Assembly: GCA_001769295.1 (NCBI GenBank)
Contig: MEOR01000076.1
Location: forward strand, 829-45,586
Direction of reading: 5' to 3'
From: Bacteroidetes bacterium GWF2_49_14
GTDB lineage: Bacteria; Bacteroidota; Bacteroidia; Bacteroidales; UBA12481
DNA: 44,758 nt
The notes under the pieces were generated by a model, which was given only the letters and a program-made list of their open reading frames with translations, did not search any database and had not been told where the DNA came from. The position numbers and the translations under genes are program-made. Below are positions 1 to 8,171 of the stretch, piece by piece. Positions within the stretch are counted from its first letter, which is position 1, and the number at the start of each line of letters is the position of its first letter.

Positions 1-28
1 AGGGTGATTTATTTTTTTTTGGAAGAAA

Positions 29-50
29 TTTTTGCGATATCTTAGAGCGG
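29..50 (+). promoter_or_regulatory. Probable promoter, first copy of a duplicated leader
   Basis: A 22-bp segment (TTTTTGCG followed by TATCTTAG and GCGG) matches 20 of 22 bases at 625-646. Both copies end about 15-20 nt before a lipoprotein start codon. TATCTTAG is one base from the Bacteroidota -7 box TAnnTTTG. No clean -33 TTTG sits at the expected 19-21 bp spacing, so this is a conserved leader that is probably, not certainly, a promoter. Confidence 0.4.
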
Positions 51-69
51 AAGACCAACTCTTACTACC

Positions 70-522
70 ATGAACCGGCTGACATTACTCCTCTTAGTGA
101 CCCCTCTTGTTCTTTCCTGCGAAAAAGAGGTTCCCGATTCCGAACAAGGAATAGTCGGACGGTGGAAAGCAACCCAGATCAGTCTTGTTTGCACACACCT
201 TTGGTCTGATGGCGTATCATCCCTATCCGACCTCCCAGATTCAACGATCATGGTTTTTGCAGTTGACAGTTCGGGATACTTTGATCCGCCATTACCTTAT
301 CTATACGAAGGTAAAAAGGTATTCACCTGGTCATTTGCCAACATAATCTCAACCCCTGATTTGCCATTGCGCAAATACATCTATCTCAAAGTTGTAGACA
401 GGATCAACAGTGAGTCCTTTTATTATCAGCCACACCCTGATACTATTGACTTCTTTCTGGAACAAGCTACAGGAGGAGTGGGGTGCTACCGTTGTTACCG
501 TATGACGCTGGTGAGATTGTAA
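70..522 (+). CDS. Small lipoprotein, possibly lipocalin-like
   Basis: A 150-residue protein with a lipoprotein signal peptide: a charged start, the hydrophobic run LTLLLLVTPLVL and the lipobox LSC with Cys at residue 17, followed by charged residues. The mature part opens with GIVGRWKATQI, an opening common in lipocalin-like lipoproteins of Bacteroidota, and is otherwise unrecognised. A late VGCYRC segment holds two cysteines. It lies upstream of the FISUMP cluster in the same direction and shares the duplicated leader with the next gene, so the two may be co-regulated though separately transcribed. Function unknown; the lipocalin link is a weak impression. Confidence 0.7.
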   Translation: MNRLTLLLLVTPLVLSCEKEVPDSEQGIVGRWKATQISLVCTHLWSDGVSSLSDLPDSTIMVFAVDSSGYFDPPLPYLYEGKKVFTWSFANIISTPDLPLRKYIYLKVVDRINSESFYYQPHPDTIDFFLEQATGGVGCYRCYRMTLVRL

Positions 523-624
523 AGACGGGGATACTTGCCCCGGTCCCACGAGGGTGGGGGGGGTACTCTGGGTGGTACTGGTACGTAAGTAATTCCCGTG
601 TGCTTAAAATTTCTCGGAAAATTT

Positions 625-646
625 TTTTTGCGGTATCTTAGTGCGG
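625..646 (+). promoter_or_regulatory. Probable promoter, second copy of the duplicated leader
   Basis: It matches the segment at 29-50 in 20 of 22 bases and contains TATCTTAG at 634-641. It lies 14 nt before the ATG at 661. This position argues for 661 rather than an earlier in-frame ATG at 598, which would lie upstream of the promoter. The stretch 523-624 holds a G-rich run (about 551-560) and nothing else recognisable. Confidence 0.4.
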
Positions 647-660
647 TAAACCATCAAATC

Positions 661-1374
661 ATGCAAATCCAGAAACTGCCAAGGTTACTTATATGTAGCT
701 TAGCCTTGATATTACTCGGCTGCCACGAAGAAGAACAATTACCAGAAAACTCGTTCAAGGATATAAGGGATGGACAGATTTACAGCTATGTGAGGATCGG
801 TGAACAAATTTGGTTGGCTGAGAATCTATCCTATTTACCCTCAGTTAGTCCTTCAAACACGCTACCGAATGAATATACACTCTACTATGTTTATGGTTAT
901 GAAGGTGTCAAAATCAAAGAGGCGAAAAAAGGTGCTAACTACGACAATTACGGGGTTTTGTATAACTGGAAAGCAGCCAGTAGAGCATGCCCCTTAGGTT
1001 GGAAACTACCAAGTGATAATGACTGGAAGGTGTTGGAAAGATATTTGGGAATGACTTGGTCCGATGCCGATAAAATAGGTCCAAGAAGTTCAGGATCAGT
1101 TGGGAGGCAATTAAAATCAACCTCAGGCTGGGTGGAAGACGGTAATGGCGAAAATACTTCCGGATTTAACGTTGTTCCAGCTGGAACTTATGCTTTCAAC
1201 TCCGGCTTTGGAAGTCTTGGAGTCAGCTCTACCTTTTGGTCCTCTACGGAAATCGGTACTTCTTGGAATTTCTGGACCAGATATTTTCGTTACTCTGACG
1301 ATGGAATTAAACGTGACAATTATAATCACGGTTCTATAGGATTATCAGTGCGTTGCATCAAGGAAGAATACTGA
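661..1374 (+). CDS. FISUMP-domain lipoprotein
   Basis: About 237 residues from the ATG at 661. That start gives a proper lipoprotein signal (MQIQKLPRLLICSLALILLGC), whereas an upstream in-frame ATG would add residues before it. Almost the whole mature protein is one FISUMP domain (Fibrobacter succinogenes major paralogous domain, TIGR02145): DIRDGQIYSYVRIGEQIWLA, then AENLSYLP, YNWKAASRACPLGWKLPSDN, FNVVPAG, FWSST and a closing LSVRCIKEE. These surface modules are common in Bacteroidota and Fibrobacter and have no established biochemical role. It is the first of four consecutive paralogues; the next starts 4 bp after its stop, so co-transcription is likely. Confidence 0.9.
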   Translation: MQIQKLPRLLICSLALILLGCHEEEQLPENSFKDIRDGQIYSYVRIGEQIWLAENLSYLPSVSPSNTLPNEYTLYYVYGYEGVKIKEAKKGANYDNYGVLYNWKAASRACPLGWKLPSDNDWKVLERYLGMTWSDADKIGPRSSGSVGRQLKSTSGWVEDGNGENTSGFNVVPAGTYAFNSGFGSLGVSSTFWSSTEIGTSWNFWTRYFRYSDDGIKRDNYNHGSIGLSVRCIKEEY

Positions 1375-1378
1375 AACC

Positions 1379-2317
1379 ATGAAGAAACTGCTGCCTTTCT
1401 TTGTCATTTTAGGTTTTTGTTTTTCCTGCACCAAAAATGCATCACCAACTATTGACGGACTCTTCGCAGATCAGGATTCGGTTTACCCCGGCGATACTGT
1501 CTATTTTACATGCGGTGCCTCAGATGTGGATGGCGACCCCATAACCTTTAAATGGTTGTATCAGGATAGTAATATTGGTGGTCCCAGGTGGGTCGCTCCA
1601 AAAAAACCCGGGCAGCATTATATTATTGTTACGGTTACGGACGGCACGAATCACGCAATTGATAGCATTGGTGTTATTGTCCGGGACACCACCGGTACAT
1701 TCACCGATGCACGCGACGGTCATCAATACAAGTGGATTAAAATTGGGGGACAAATCTGGATGGCTGAGAATCTTGCATATCTGCCGGCATTAACCCCCGG
1801 TTCTATCTGGTCCATTACTATTCCGTATTACTATGTTTATGGGAGTGAGGGTTCAAGCATTAGTACAGTAATAGGAAATGCCAGTTTTAAGACTTATGGG
1901 GCTCTTTACAACCGGTCAGCTGCATTAACTGCCTGTCCTTCGGGCTGGCATCTGCCGACAGATTCAGATTGGATGATTCTCGAAAAGAACAAGGGAATGA
2001 GTGATGCTGTTCTTGAGACTATTGGTTATAGATATTCCGGCAATGTTGGCACCTTACTGAAAGAATCAGGGACTGCACACTGGAAAAGTCCCAATGAGTC
2101 AGCCAACAATTCAACCGGTTTTACTGCACTACCAGGAGGTGGTTTTTGGGACAATGGCGGGTATCTCGGTTTAGGTGGTTCGGCTAACTTTTGGTCGTCT
2201 TCGCAGGATTATTGGGTCACTGCATGGTATCGAGGTCTTGGTGACTTTCATGATGGGGTTCATCGGGATTATCAGGATCGTGCTTTCGGTTTATCCGTCC
2301 GCTGCGTGAAGGACTGA
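1379..2317 (+). CDS. FISUMP lipoprotein with N-terminal PKD/Ig-like domain
   Basis: A 312-residue lipoprotein (lipobox FSC, Cys17). Residues about 25-105 resemble a PKD or cadherin-like beta-sandwich (SVYPGDTVYFTCGASDVDGD, then PGQHYIIVTVTDG), the usual extension spacer of surface proteins. The FISUMP domain follows from about residue 110: FTDARDGHQYKWIKIGGQIW, MAENLAYLP, CPSGWHLPTDSDWMILE, FTALPGGG, FWSSSQ and the closing LSVRCVKD. It follows its paralogue by 4 bp. Compared with that paralogue it has gained a stalk domain, so the shared domain is probably the exposed binding or structural unit. Ligand unknown. Confidence 0.9.
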   Translation: MKKLLPFFVILGFCFSCTKNASPTIDGLFADQDSVYPGDTVYFTCGASDVDGDPITFKWLYQDSNIGGPRWVAPKKPGQHYIIVTVTDGTNHAIDSIGVIVRDTTGTFTDARDGHQYKWIKIGGQIWMAENLAYLPALTPGSIWSITIPYYYVYGSEGSSISTVIGNASFKTYGALYNRSAALTACPSGWHLPTDSDWMILEKNKGMSDAVLETIGYRYSGNVGTLLKESGTAHWKSPNESANNSTGFTALPGGGFWDNGGYLGLGGSANFWSSSQDYWVTAWYRGLGDFHDGVHRDYQDRAFGLSVRCVKD

Positions 2318-2378
2318 CAATCGGGAATCGTGAGTTTCGTAGTTTTAGTAAGTTATAGTCAAACAACCTAATGGACTT

Positions 2379-3650
2379 ATGAAGAAACACTTAGTTCTTA
2401 TTCTATTCACTGTTTTTATGGTTTATTGTCTATCAGCCCAGGATATCCATGTTACCTTTTCTGCCACTGGTGCAGCTGCCAGTATCGACAGCATCCGGGT
2501 GACCAATCTGTCAAACGAGCAAAGTCTTGTTATGCCCGGAGATCAAACCCTGACTCTCAGACAGGGATATACCGGAATTGAACGGAGCACCTTGGAAGAA
2601 ACCCAGGTTCAGGTCTATCCGAATCCCTGCAATGGAACAACCCGCTTGAGAATTTGGAATCCGTCAGATCAGGAAGTCACTCTGAAAGTGACCGATGTTC
2701 AAGGCACGTGCTTGCATAGGATCAACAAGCAATTGAATCCTGGTGAACATGACTTCAGACTTCAGCTACCACACCCAGGATTATTTATCGTCCAGGTCTC
2801 GGGTCAAGGTATCCGTTTGTGTGTGAAGGTTTTATCGTTGGAGTCGACTGGTAACGCAGACATTTGCTTCCTTGGGTTAACTTCGGAGATCAAGGAAAGC
2901 CAACCTTTGAAGTCCTTATCACAAACTGAGTATTTACTTGGTTACGAGCGTGGAGAGCTTGTCCATTATCGATGCATGAGTGACATCTATACAAGCATAG
3001 TTACTGACATTCCAGAACAAGATATGAATAACGAAGTCGAATTTGTGCATTGTCAGGACCTGGATGGGAAGAACTATTCCACCGTAAAGATTGGGGAGCA
3101 GATGTGGATGGCTGAGAATCTGGCATATTTGCCCGCTATAGATTCAGTAACCATATCTGATGCCTTTGTGCCGCGGTTTTACGTCTATGGATACTACGGT
3201 TATGATATTGACCAAGCAAAATCTACTGACAACTACAATGCATATGGTGTTATGTATAACTGGGAAGCTGCAAAAGCCTCCTGTCCTTCAGGTTGGCATC
3301 TGCCGGATGACTCTACCTGGAATATCATGATTAGTCACTTTGAAGAACCAGTTGGAGGAAAGTTAAAGGAGACAGGTTTGACACATTGGAACAACCCCAA
3401 TACCGGAGCAACGAATTTTAGCGGATTTACAGCTTTGCCAGGAGGTGGCAAAGGTTGGAATCTTGATTTCTTTTGGGCAGAAGGCTACCTATGTAGTTTT
3501 TGGTCATCCACACATCGTGGTTCTGGCTATTTTGGACCTAACGCGTCTTGTATTGTGCTTGCTGCGGACAGTGATATCGTTGACCATGCTGGTTCGGTGG
3601 CAAGCAGTGTTGTTCATGGATATTCAGTCCGCTGCGTGAAGGACAAGTAA
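2379..3650 (+). CDS. FISUMP protein with an internal T9SS-tail-like domain
   Basis: A 423-residue secreted protein with a signal peptide (MKKHLVLILFTVFMVYCLSAQ) and no lipobox. Residues about 75-160 look like a type IX secretion C-terminal sorting domain (VQVYPNPCNGTTRLRIW, LKVTDVQG, PGLFIVQVSG). This module is normally terminal, but here about 260 residues follow it. The FISUMP domain occupies about 225-423 (DLDGKNYSTVKIGEQMWMAE, CPSGWHLPDDSTW, FTALPGGG, SVRCVKDK). The segment between (about 165-220) is unrecognised. The start at 2379 is the first ATG that keeps the signal peptide; it lies 61 bp after the previous gene and 13 bp before the next. Confidence 0.88.
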   Translation: MKKHLVLILFTVFMVYCLSAQDIHVTFSATGAAASIDSIRVTNLSNEQSLVMPGDQTLTLRQGYTGIERSTLEETQVQVYPNPCNGTTRLRIWNPSDQEVTLKVTDVQGTCLHRINKQLNPGEHDFRLQLPHPGLFIVQVSGQGIRLCVKVLSLESTGNADICFLGLTSEIKESQPLKSLSQTEYLLGYERGELVHYRCMSDIYTSIVTDIPEQDMNNEVEFVHCQDLDGKNYSTVKIGEQMWMAENLAYLPAIDSVTISDAFVPRFYVYGYYGYDIDQAKSTDNYNAYGVMYNWEAAKASCPSGWHLPDDSTWNIMISHFEEPVGGKLKETGLTHWNNPNTGATNFSGFTALPGGGKGWNLDFFWAEGYLCSFWSSTHRGSGYFGPNASCIVLAADSDIVDHAGSVASSVVHGYSVRCVKDK

Positions 3651-3663
3651 ACATCAGAATGCT

Positions 3664-4335
3664 ATGAAGATAACCACAATTACATGCCTGATATCGATCC
3701 TGATACTTGGGGTATCCTGTGAAAAGGAGGGTCTCATCGGAACCTTTCGAGACAGCCGTGATGGTAATCGTTACAAAATGGTTCGAATTGGTAAGCAGGT
3801 ATGGATGGCTGAGAATCTCGCGTACCTACCAAAAGTGAGCCCGCCGGGGATATGGTCCCAAACGGACCCTGTCTATTATGTCTTATTGTACTACGGTAGT
3901 TCAACTCAAGAAGCCAAATCCACTGGGAATGGTGTGCTGTATAATTTCCCCGCTGCAAAGGTCTCGTGCCCTCGGGGTTGGCACTTGCCAACCGATGACG
4001 ATTGGAAAGAGATGGAGCTGGCGTTAGGCATGGACCCCGCTGAATTGGATTTAATAGGAGCCCGGAATTCAGGTAGCGTGGGTAAAAAGTTGAAGAGTAA
4101 CGAGGACTATATTCCACCATATGGAGGAGATAACTCAAGTGGATTTAATGCGAAACCATCCGGCTCCCTTTATGGAGATGGTAGATTTCTTGGGTATGGT
4201 GGATCGGATTCGTTCTATTGGACTTCCACATCCTATGGTAATATGCTTTTCACCCGATATCTTAATGGTAGTGATGGCATAAACCGGTCTGGAGGGAGTC
4301 CACTGTTGGGTTACACAGTTCGTTGCATTAAATAA
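3664..4335 (+). CDS. FISUMP-domain lipoprotein, short form
   Basis: A 223-residue lipoprotein (lipobox VSC, Cys19) consisting of one FISUMP domain: FRDSRDGNRYKMVRIGKQVW, MAENLAYLP, VSCPRGWHLPTDDDWKEMEL, FNAKPSG, FYWTSTS and the closing YTVRCIK. It is the fourth and last paralogue, 13 bp after the third, and ends the block. It lacks the stalk or tail modules of its two neighbours and resembles the copy at 661-1374, so duplication followed by module gain or loss explains the set. Function unknown beyond likely outer-membrane or surface attachment. Confidence 0.9.
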   Translation: MKITTITCLISILILGVSCEKEGLIGTFRDSRDGNRYKMVRIGKQVWMAENLAYLPKVSPPGIWSQTDPVYYVLLYYGSSTQEAKSTGNGVLYNFPAAKVSCPRGWHLPTDDDWKEMELALGMDPAELDLIGARNSGSVGKKLKSNEDYIPPYGGDNSSGFNAKPSGSLYGDGRFLGYGGSDSFYWTSTSYGNMLFTRYLNGSDGINRSGGSPLLGYTVRCIK

Positions 4336-4504
4336 GAACGACAATTAAGTGTCTCATTGGACGTGCCGATAAAGATTACAACCGCTGCCGGCTAGAATTA
4401 ACCACTATATCTAATACCGTAAGCCTCTAAGTTATACCAGAATACGAATGATGGCCAAATTATTTCCCGGTCGGCAGAACCTGTAACATTAATCGGCGCG
4501 TCCA

Positions 4505-4700
4505 CCGGGGTTACTGATCTCTGTCGATGATATTTTTCTAGCCATTCTATAGATTCTTAAAATGCTTAATATCAGTCAACTGAATTATTCAATAAAGCAA
4601 GAAATTGATTATCTGCAAAGTTAGAACCTTAGCATGACTAACTAGAGGCCTTCGACAGACATCAGTAACCCCGGGGTTCAGCCCGGGGATTTTCGTCCCA
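4505..4700. repeat. MITE-like element with terminal inverted repeats
   Basis: The left end at 4505-4527 (CCGGGGTTACTGATCTCTGT then CGA) and the right end at 4652-4674 are reverse complements in 22 of 23 bases. The right end continues into a GC hairpin (CCCCGGGG, loop TTCA, then a CCCGGGG arm with one mismatch) and GTCCCACACCCC. Inner sequences (TTAATATCAGTC at about 4566; CTAG motifs) also occur, inverted, in the array at 21496-22182, so both belong to one family. It encodes nothing. In the 545-bp gap 4336-4881, the stretch before it holds nothing I recognise; the only other signal is the sigma-54-like site near 4850. Confidence 0.7.
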
Positions 4701-4843
4701 CACCCCAACCTCTATATGTTCCAATGCGAATGGCCTGCCGCCGGTGATAGGGTCGACCATCCAAAAAATTTCTGTACCAAAATGTAACACTCCGATAGAG
4801 CTGGTTTGTGGTAATAATCAGAAATTCACAGCTTTATATTTCT

Positions 4844-4858
4844 TGGTACACCAATTGT
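4844..4858 (+). promoter_or_regulatory. Sigma-54-like -24/-12 promoter
   Basis: TGGTACA-CCAA-TTGT matches the spacing of the sigma-54 consensus TGGCACG-N4-TTGC, with GG of the -24 element intact and GT instead of GC at -12. Transcription would start near 4870, leaving about a 12-nt leader before the ATG at 4882. The operon it would drive encodes a sigma-54 activator (9382-10770), which makes the match more credible. TTGGTACACCAA is also a short palindrome. Confidence 0.45.
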
Positions 4859-4881
4859 TAACCAGATTCAAATACCGATAG

Positions 4882-6126
4882 ATGGACCGGCCTGTACCAA
4901 AAGCGCACAAACGAAAAATTCTGATCAGGAAAGCAGCACTGATCGCGCTCGTAATTCTCGTACCTCTTGGTATTCTGCTGCTCCTGAAAAGTGTACTCAC
5001 ACCCACGATATCCCTCTCAAATCTTTCAGTGGCGCCGGTTGATAAGGGAGATCTGGAAATTACCATCCAGGGCTCCGGCATCGTGATCCCCAATTACGAA
5101 GAAGTCATCACCGCGCCTTTCCGCAGCAAGGTGTTGAAAATCACCAGGCAACCCGGATCACCCGTTGCAGAGGGGGACACTCTTCTGATCCTGGATAATG
5201 AAATGGCGGCCAACGAGATGAACCGGCTCCGGAATGAACTGGAATTAAAGGAAATCCAAAAAGAAAAACTTAAAATTCAGATCCGTGAAATGAAGGATGA
5301 TTTTACTATCAGTCTTCAAATCAAGGAAATCCGGATTGAGAACCTGAAATCAGCCTATGAAGCCGAGCTTTTCTTAAGCAAACGCGGCGGAAGTACCATG
5401 GAGGTGGTAAAAAGGGCAAAAACCGAATGGGACATATCGGTGCTGGAGTGCAAGCAAGCCGGGAATAATTTTACCAACCGTCAGAATGCCAGTGAAACCG
5501 GGATCCGTGAGTTGGAAACCCAGATCCGGATTCAGGAGAATGCCATTATTGCAGCAAAAAGTCTTGTGAATCAGGCTTTTGTAACGGCACCCTTTGCCGG
5601 AACCCTGAGTTCGGTGCTGAGCCAGCCGGGTGCCATGATCTCCGAGGGGCAGGAAATAGCACGGATCGCTGATTTTTCGAGATACCGCATCCGTGGAAAT
5701 GTCAGCAATTCCTGGTCGGGGAAAGTGATGACCGGACAAAAGGTTCTCATCCGTGACCGCGATAACCTGCTCACCGGAACCCTTGACAATATCATGCCCT
5801 CTGTGAGTGAGGGTATGATGGAATGTATGATCCGGCTGGATGAGGCAGGAATTTCCACTCTGCGACCCAACCAGCAACTCGATTTCAGAGTGGTGGTGGC
5901 TTTCAGGAAGGAGGTTCTGCGCCTGCCAAACGGAACGTACTACAAAGATCAGGGAGGAAGATATATGTATGTGGTTCATGGAAATAAAGCCATCCGCACC
6001 CGGGTTACCCTGGGCGAGGCCAACTTTGGCTTTGTTGAAGTGCTATCCGGTGTTCAGGAAGGAGATCAGGTTATTCTATCAGACTTAACAGAAAAATATG
6101 AACGTGATGAACTCGGAATACGATGA
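4882..6126 (+). CDS. HlyD/MacA-type membrane-fusion adaptor
   Basis: A 414-residue periplasmic adaptor anchored by one N-terminal membrane segment (about 15-38, AALIALVILVPLGILLLLK). It has the barrel-sandwich (lipoyl-like) half motif around EEVITAPFRSKVLKI, a coiled-coil hairpin rich in Glu/Lys/Leu at about 110-215, the second half motif near FVTAPFAGTLSSV, and beta-barrel and membrane-proximal domains (YVVHGNKAIRTRVTLG, VLSGVQEGDQVILS). These proteins bridge an inner-membrane exporter to an outer-membrane channel. It opens an operon with an ABC ATPase and two FtsX-like permeases, so a MacAB-type tripartite exporter is the likely complex. No TolC-type channel gene is present. Substrate unknown; envelope stress or peptide export are options. 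Confidence 0.9.
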   Translation: MDRPVPKAHKRKILIRKAALIALVILVPLGILLLLKSVLTPTISLSNLSVAPVDKGDLEITIQGSGIVIPNYEEVITAPFRSKVLKITRQPGSPVAEGDTLLILDNEMAANEMNRLRNELELKEIQKEKLKIQIREMKDDFTISLQIKEIRIENLKSAYEAELFLSKRGGSTMEVVKRAKTEWDISVLECKQAGNNFTNRQNASETGIRELETQIRIQENAIIAAKSLVNQAFVTAPFAGTLSSVLSQPGAMISEGQEIARIADFSRYRIRGNVSNSWSGKVMTGQKVLIRDRDNLLTGTLDNIMPSVSEGMMECMIRLDEAGISTLRPNQQLDFRVVVAFRKEVLRLPNGTYYKDQGGRYMYVVHGNKAIRTRVTLGEANFGFVEVLSGVQEGDQVILSDLTEKYERDELGIR

Positions 6127-6130
6127 ACAG

Positions 6131-6200
6131 GTAACACGTGACACGTGAACCTTAAAACGTGACCCGTGACGCGTGACCCGAAACCCGAAACCCGAAACCC
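6131..6200 (+). repeat. Degenerate GTGAC/CCCGAAA short tandem repeats
   Basis: The adaptor-ATPase gap contains repeated ACGTGAC, CCGTGAC and GCGTGAC units, then three perfect CCCGAAA heptamers at 6178-6198 and a partial one. The repeats stop a few bases before the ATPase ATG. They are unlike neighbouring intergenic DNA and form no strong hairpin. Confidence 0.7.
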
Positions 6201-6212
6201 AAAAAATAAACA

Positions 6213-6875
6213 ATGATAAAACTCGAAAACATCAGAAAAACCTACCGCACCCAGTCCGTGGAAACGCTCGCCCTCGACAACATCAACCTTGAAGTCGGTC
6301 CGGGTGAATTTGTTTCCGTAATGGGGCCGTCAGGTTGCGGCAAAAGCACCCTGCTCAATATCATCGGACTACTGGATGAACCGGATCAGGGCTTGTTGCA
6401 GCTCGAAGGCAACCTGATTACCGGATATCCGGATAAAAAGACCGCCAGGCTCCGGAACCGGATGGTTGGTTTTATTTTCCAGAGTTTTCACCTGATCAAG
6501 GAACTGAACGTGTATGACAATGTTGAACTTCCCCTGATATACCGGAAAATGCCCGCAGGTGAAAGGAAAAAGCGGGTGATTGAAGCCTTGGAACAGGTTA
6601 GCCTGAGCAACAGGATGCACCATTACCCCTCGCAACTCTCGGGCGGCCAGTGCCAGCGGACCGCCATCGCGCGGGCCCTGGCCGGAAAACCGGCGATCAT
6701 CCTGGCCGATGAACCCACCGGGAACCTCGACAGTACCGTTGGAAAGGAGGTTATGAACATCCTCACCGACCTGAACAAATCCGGAACCACCATTGTGATG
6801 GTGACTCACGATGAATTGCTGGCGAAGGCCACGCACCGCATTATCAGGCTATTTGATGGCAGACTGGTAGGGTAA
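6213..6875 (+). CDS. ABC transporter ATP-binding protein, MacB/LolD type
   Basis: A 220-residue nucleotide-binding subunit with all motifs: Walker A GPSGCGKST (about 38-46), a Q-loop within GFIFQSFHLIKELNV, signature LSGGQCQRTAIARAL (about 142), Walker B IILADEPTGNLD and the H-loop in VMVTHD. Length and sequence fit the LolD/MacB/FtsE class that energises FtsX-fold permeases. It hydrolyses ATP at the cytoplasmic face for the two permeases encoded directly downstream, in the same operon as the adaptor. The signature reads GGQCQR rather than the common GGQQQR, which is tolerated in this family. Confidence 0.95.
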   Translation: MIKLENIRKTYRTQSVETLALDNINLEVGPGEFVSVMGPSGCGKSTLLNIIGLLDEPDQGLLQLEGNLITGYPDKKTARLRNRMVGFIFQSFHLIKELNVYDNVELPLIYRKMPAGERKKRVIEALEQVSLSNRMHHYPSQLSGGQCQRTAIARALAGKPAIILADEPTGNLDSTVGKEVMNILTDLNKSGTTIVMVTHDELLAKATHRIIRLFDGRLVG

Positions 6876-6896
6876 TTAATTAAATCAGAGAAGATT

Positions 6897-8171
6897 ATGT
6901 TTAAAAATTATCTGAGAACCTTCTGGAAAATAGCCAGCCAGAACAGACTGTTCACCTTCCTGAGTTTATTCGGGATCAGCCTGACGATCATGTTCGTGAT
7001 GATACTGAGCATGACTGTAAACAAAGTGGTGAAAGGATCGGGACCTGAAAAAAATCTCAAACACATATTAACCACTGGCCGGTTAAAGGTAAGAACACAG
7101 GAAAAGGGTGGAAACGAGGTTTTTAGTCAGATAGAAAGGTATGTGGGGGAGGATTATTTGAAAAAAATCAAAAGTGCGGAGCACATTAGCATGTTTTACA
7201 GTTACACCTGGGAATTTCTCCGGAACGGTATACAATACACCACGGGATTCATGGTGACAGATGCTGAGTTTTGGGAAGTGTTTGATTTTGAATTTGTACA
7301 AGGTAAGCCCTATACGAATGATGATTTGAGGACCCAAACAAATCTGGCTGTAATCACTGAAGGTTTAAAAGAAATGTTTTTCGGTGACGTCGATACTGTT
7401 TTGGGCAAAACCATCCGTTTCCATGATTATTTATTGACGGTTTGGGGAGTGGTGAAAGACGTTCCGCCTACCTCACAAAATCTTCTGTCAGGACTGTTCT
7501 TCCCCTATGCCCTGTTCCCCGCTGAAAAACCGAATCCCAGATCTTTTAGCCCTTATTCCGGTCCCTATACCATTGCTTTTAAGGCGAATAGCCGGAAAGA
7601 GTTTTCAGCGATCCGCCGGGATGTTCAATCCGTTATTCAGCGTATTGATGCCGCTGATCCTAAACTGGCTCTTGTCCTGGCCGGACCCAATACCCAGATG
7701 GAGAATTTACTCGCTGTTCACGATCCGGAAGACCAGGAAGGCCCTTCGGCAAAATCGCGAAAATACCTGTTATGGGGAACAATATTCCTTCTTTTACCCA
7801 TTGTCAATCTTATGGCCCTGAATTTTGCCCGAATCCGCGAACGGGGAGAGGAGATTGCCATAAGAAAATCGTTCGGTGCAAGTTCAGCGACGCTGAGAAG
7901 TCAATTCATATTTGAGAATATCCTGTTAACCCTGATCGGGGGGCTTCTCGGAGTCCTGCTATCCTTCCTCGTGGTCGCTCTGCTGGGGAATACCCTGAGT
8001 ATCCCGGTTAAGGCAGGAACCACCGTTCCGATGAGTTTTTCATTTGATTTTCTGGTTTTTGGGATCGCACTGGGCGTGTGCCTGCTGTTTGGTTTGCTCT
8101 CCGGAGTATTGCCGGCCATCCGGATGGCACGTATGAAACCGGTAAAATATTTGAAAGGAGGCGAAATATGA
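6897..8171 (+). CDS. FtsX/MacB-like ABC permease (first)
   Basis: A 424-residue permease. One membrane segment lies near residues 18-42 (LFTFLSLFGISLTIMFVMIL), then a large periplasmic MacB_PCD-like domain to about 290, then three C-terminal helices including LLWGTIFLLLPIVNLMALNF and FGIALGVCLLFGLLSGVLPA. RERGEEIAIRKSFGAS is the typical coupling loop of the FtsX fold, and the ending ARMKPVKYLKGGEI is typical of the family. It couples to the ATPase 21 bp upstream and overlaps the second permease by 4 bp (ATGA), implying translational coupling and probably a heterodimer. Confidence 0.93.
   Translation: MFKNYLRTFWKIASQNRLFTFLSLFGISLTIMFVMILSMTVNKVVKGSGPEKNLKHILTTGRLKVRTQEKGGNEVFSQIERYVGEDYLKKIKSAEHISMFYSYTWEFLRNGIQYTTGFMVTDAEFWEVFDFEFVQGKPYTNDDLRTQTNLAVITEGLKEMFFGDVDTVLGKTIRFHDYLLTVWGVVKDVPPTSQNLLSGLFFPYALFPAEKPNPRSFSPYSGPYTIAFKANSRKEFSAIRRDVQSVIQRIDAADPKLALVLAGPNTQMENLLAVHDPEDQEGPSAKSRKYLLWGTIFLLLPIVNLMALNFARIRERGEEIAIRKSFGASSATLRSQFIFENILLTLIGGLLGVLLSFLVVALLGNTLSIPVKAGTTVPMSFSFDFLVFGIALGVCLLFGLLSGVLPAIRMARMKPVKYLKGGEI

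Noticed and set aside
598-660. Upstream in-frame start for the first FISUMP gene
   Set aside because: It lies before the promoter-like leader at 625-646 and would place extra residues ahead of the lipoprotein signal peptide.
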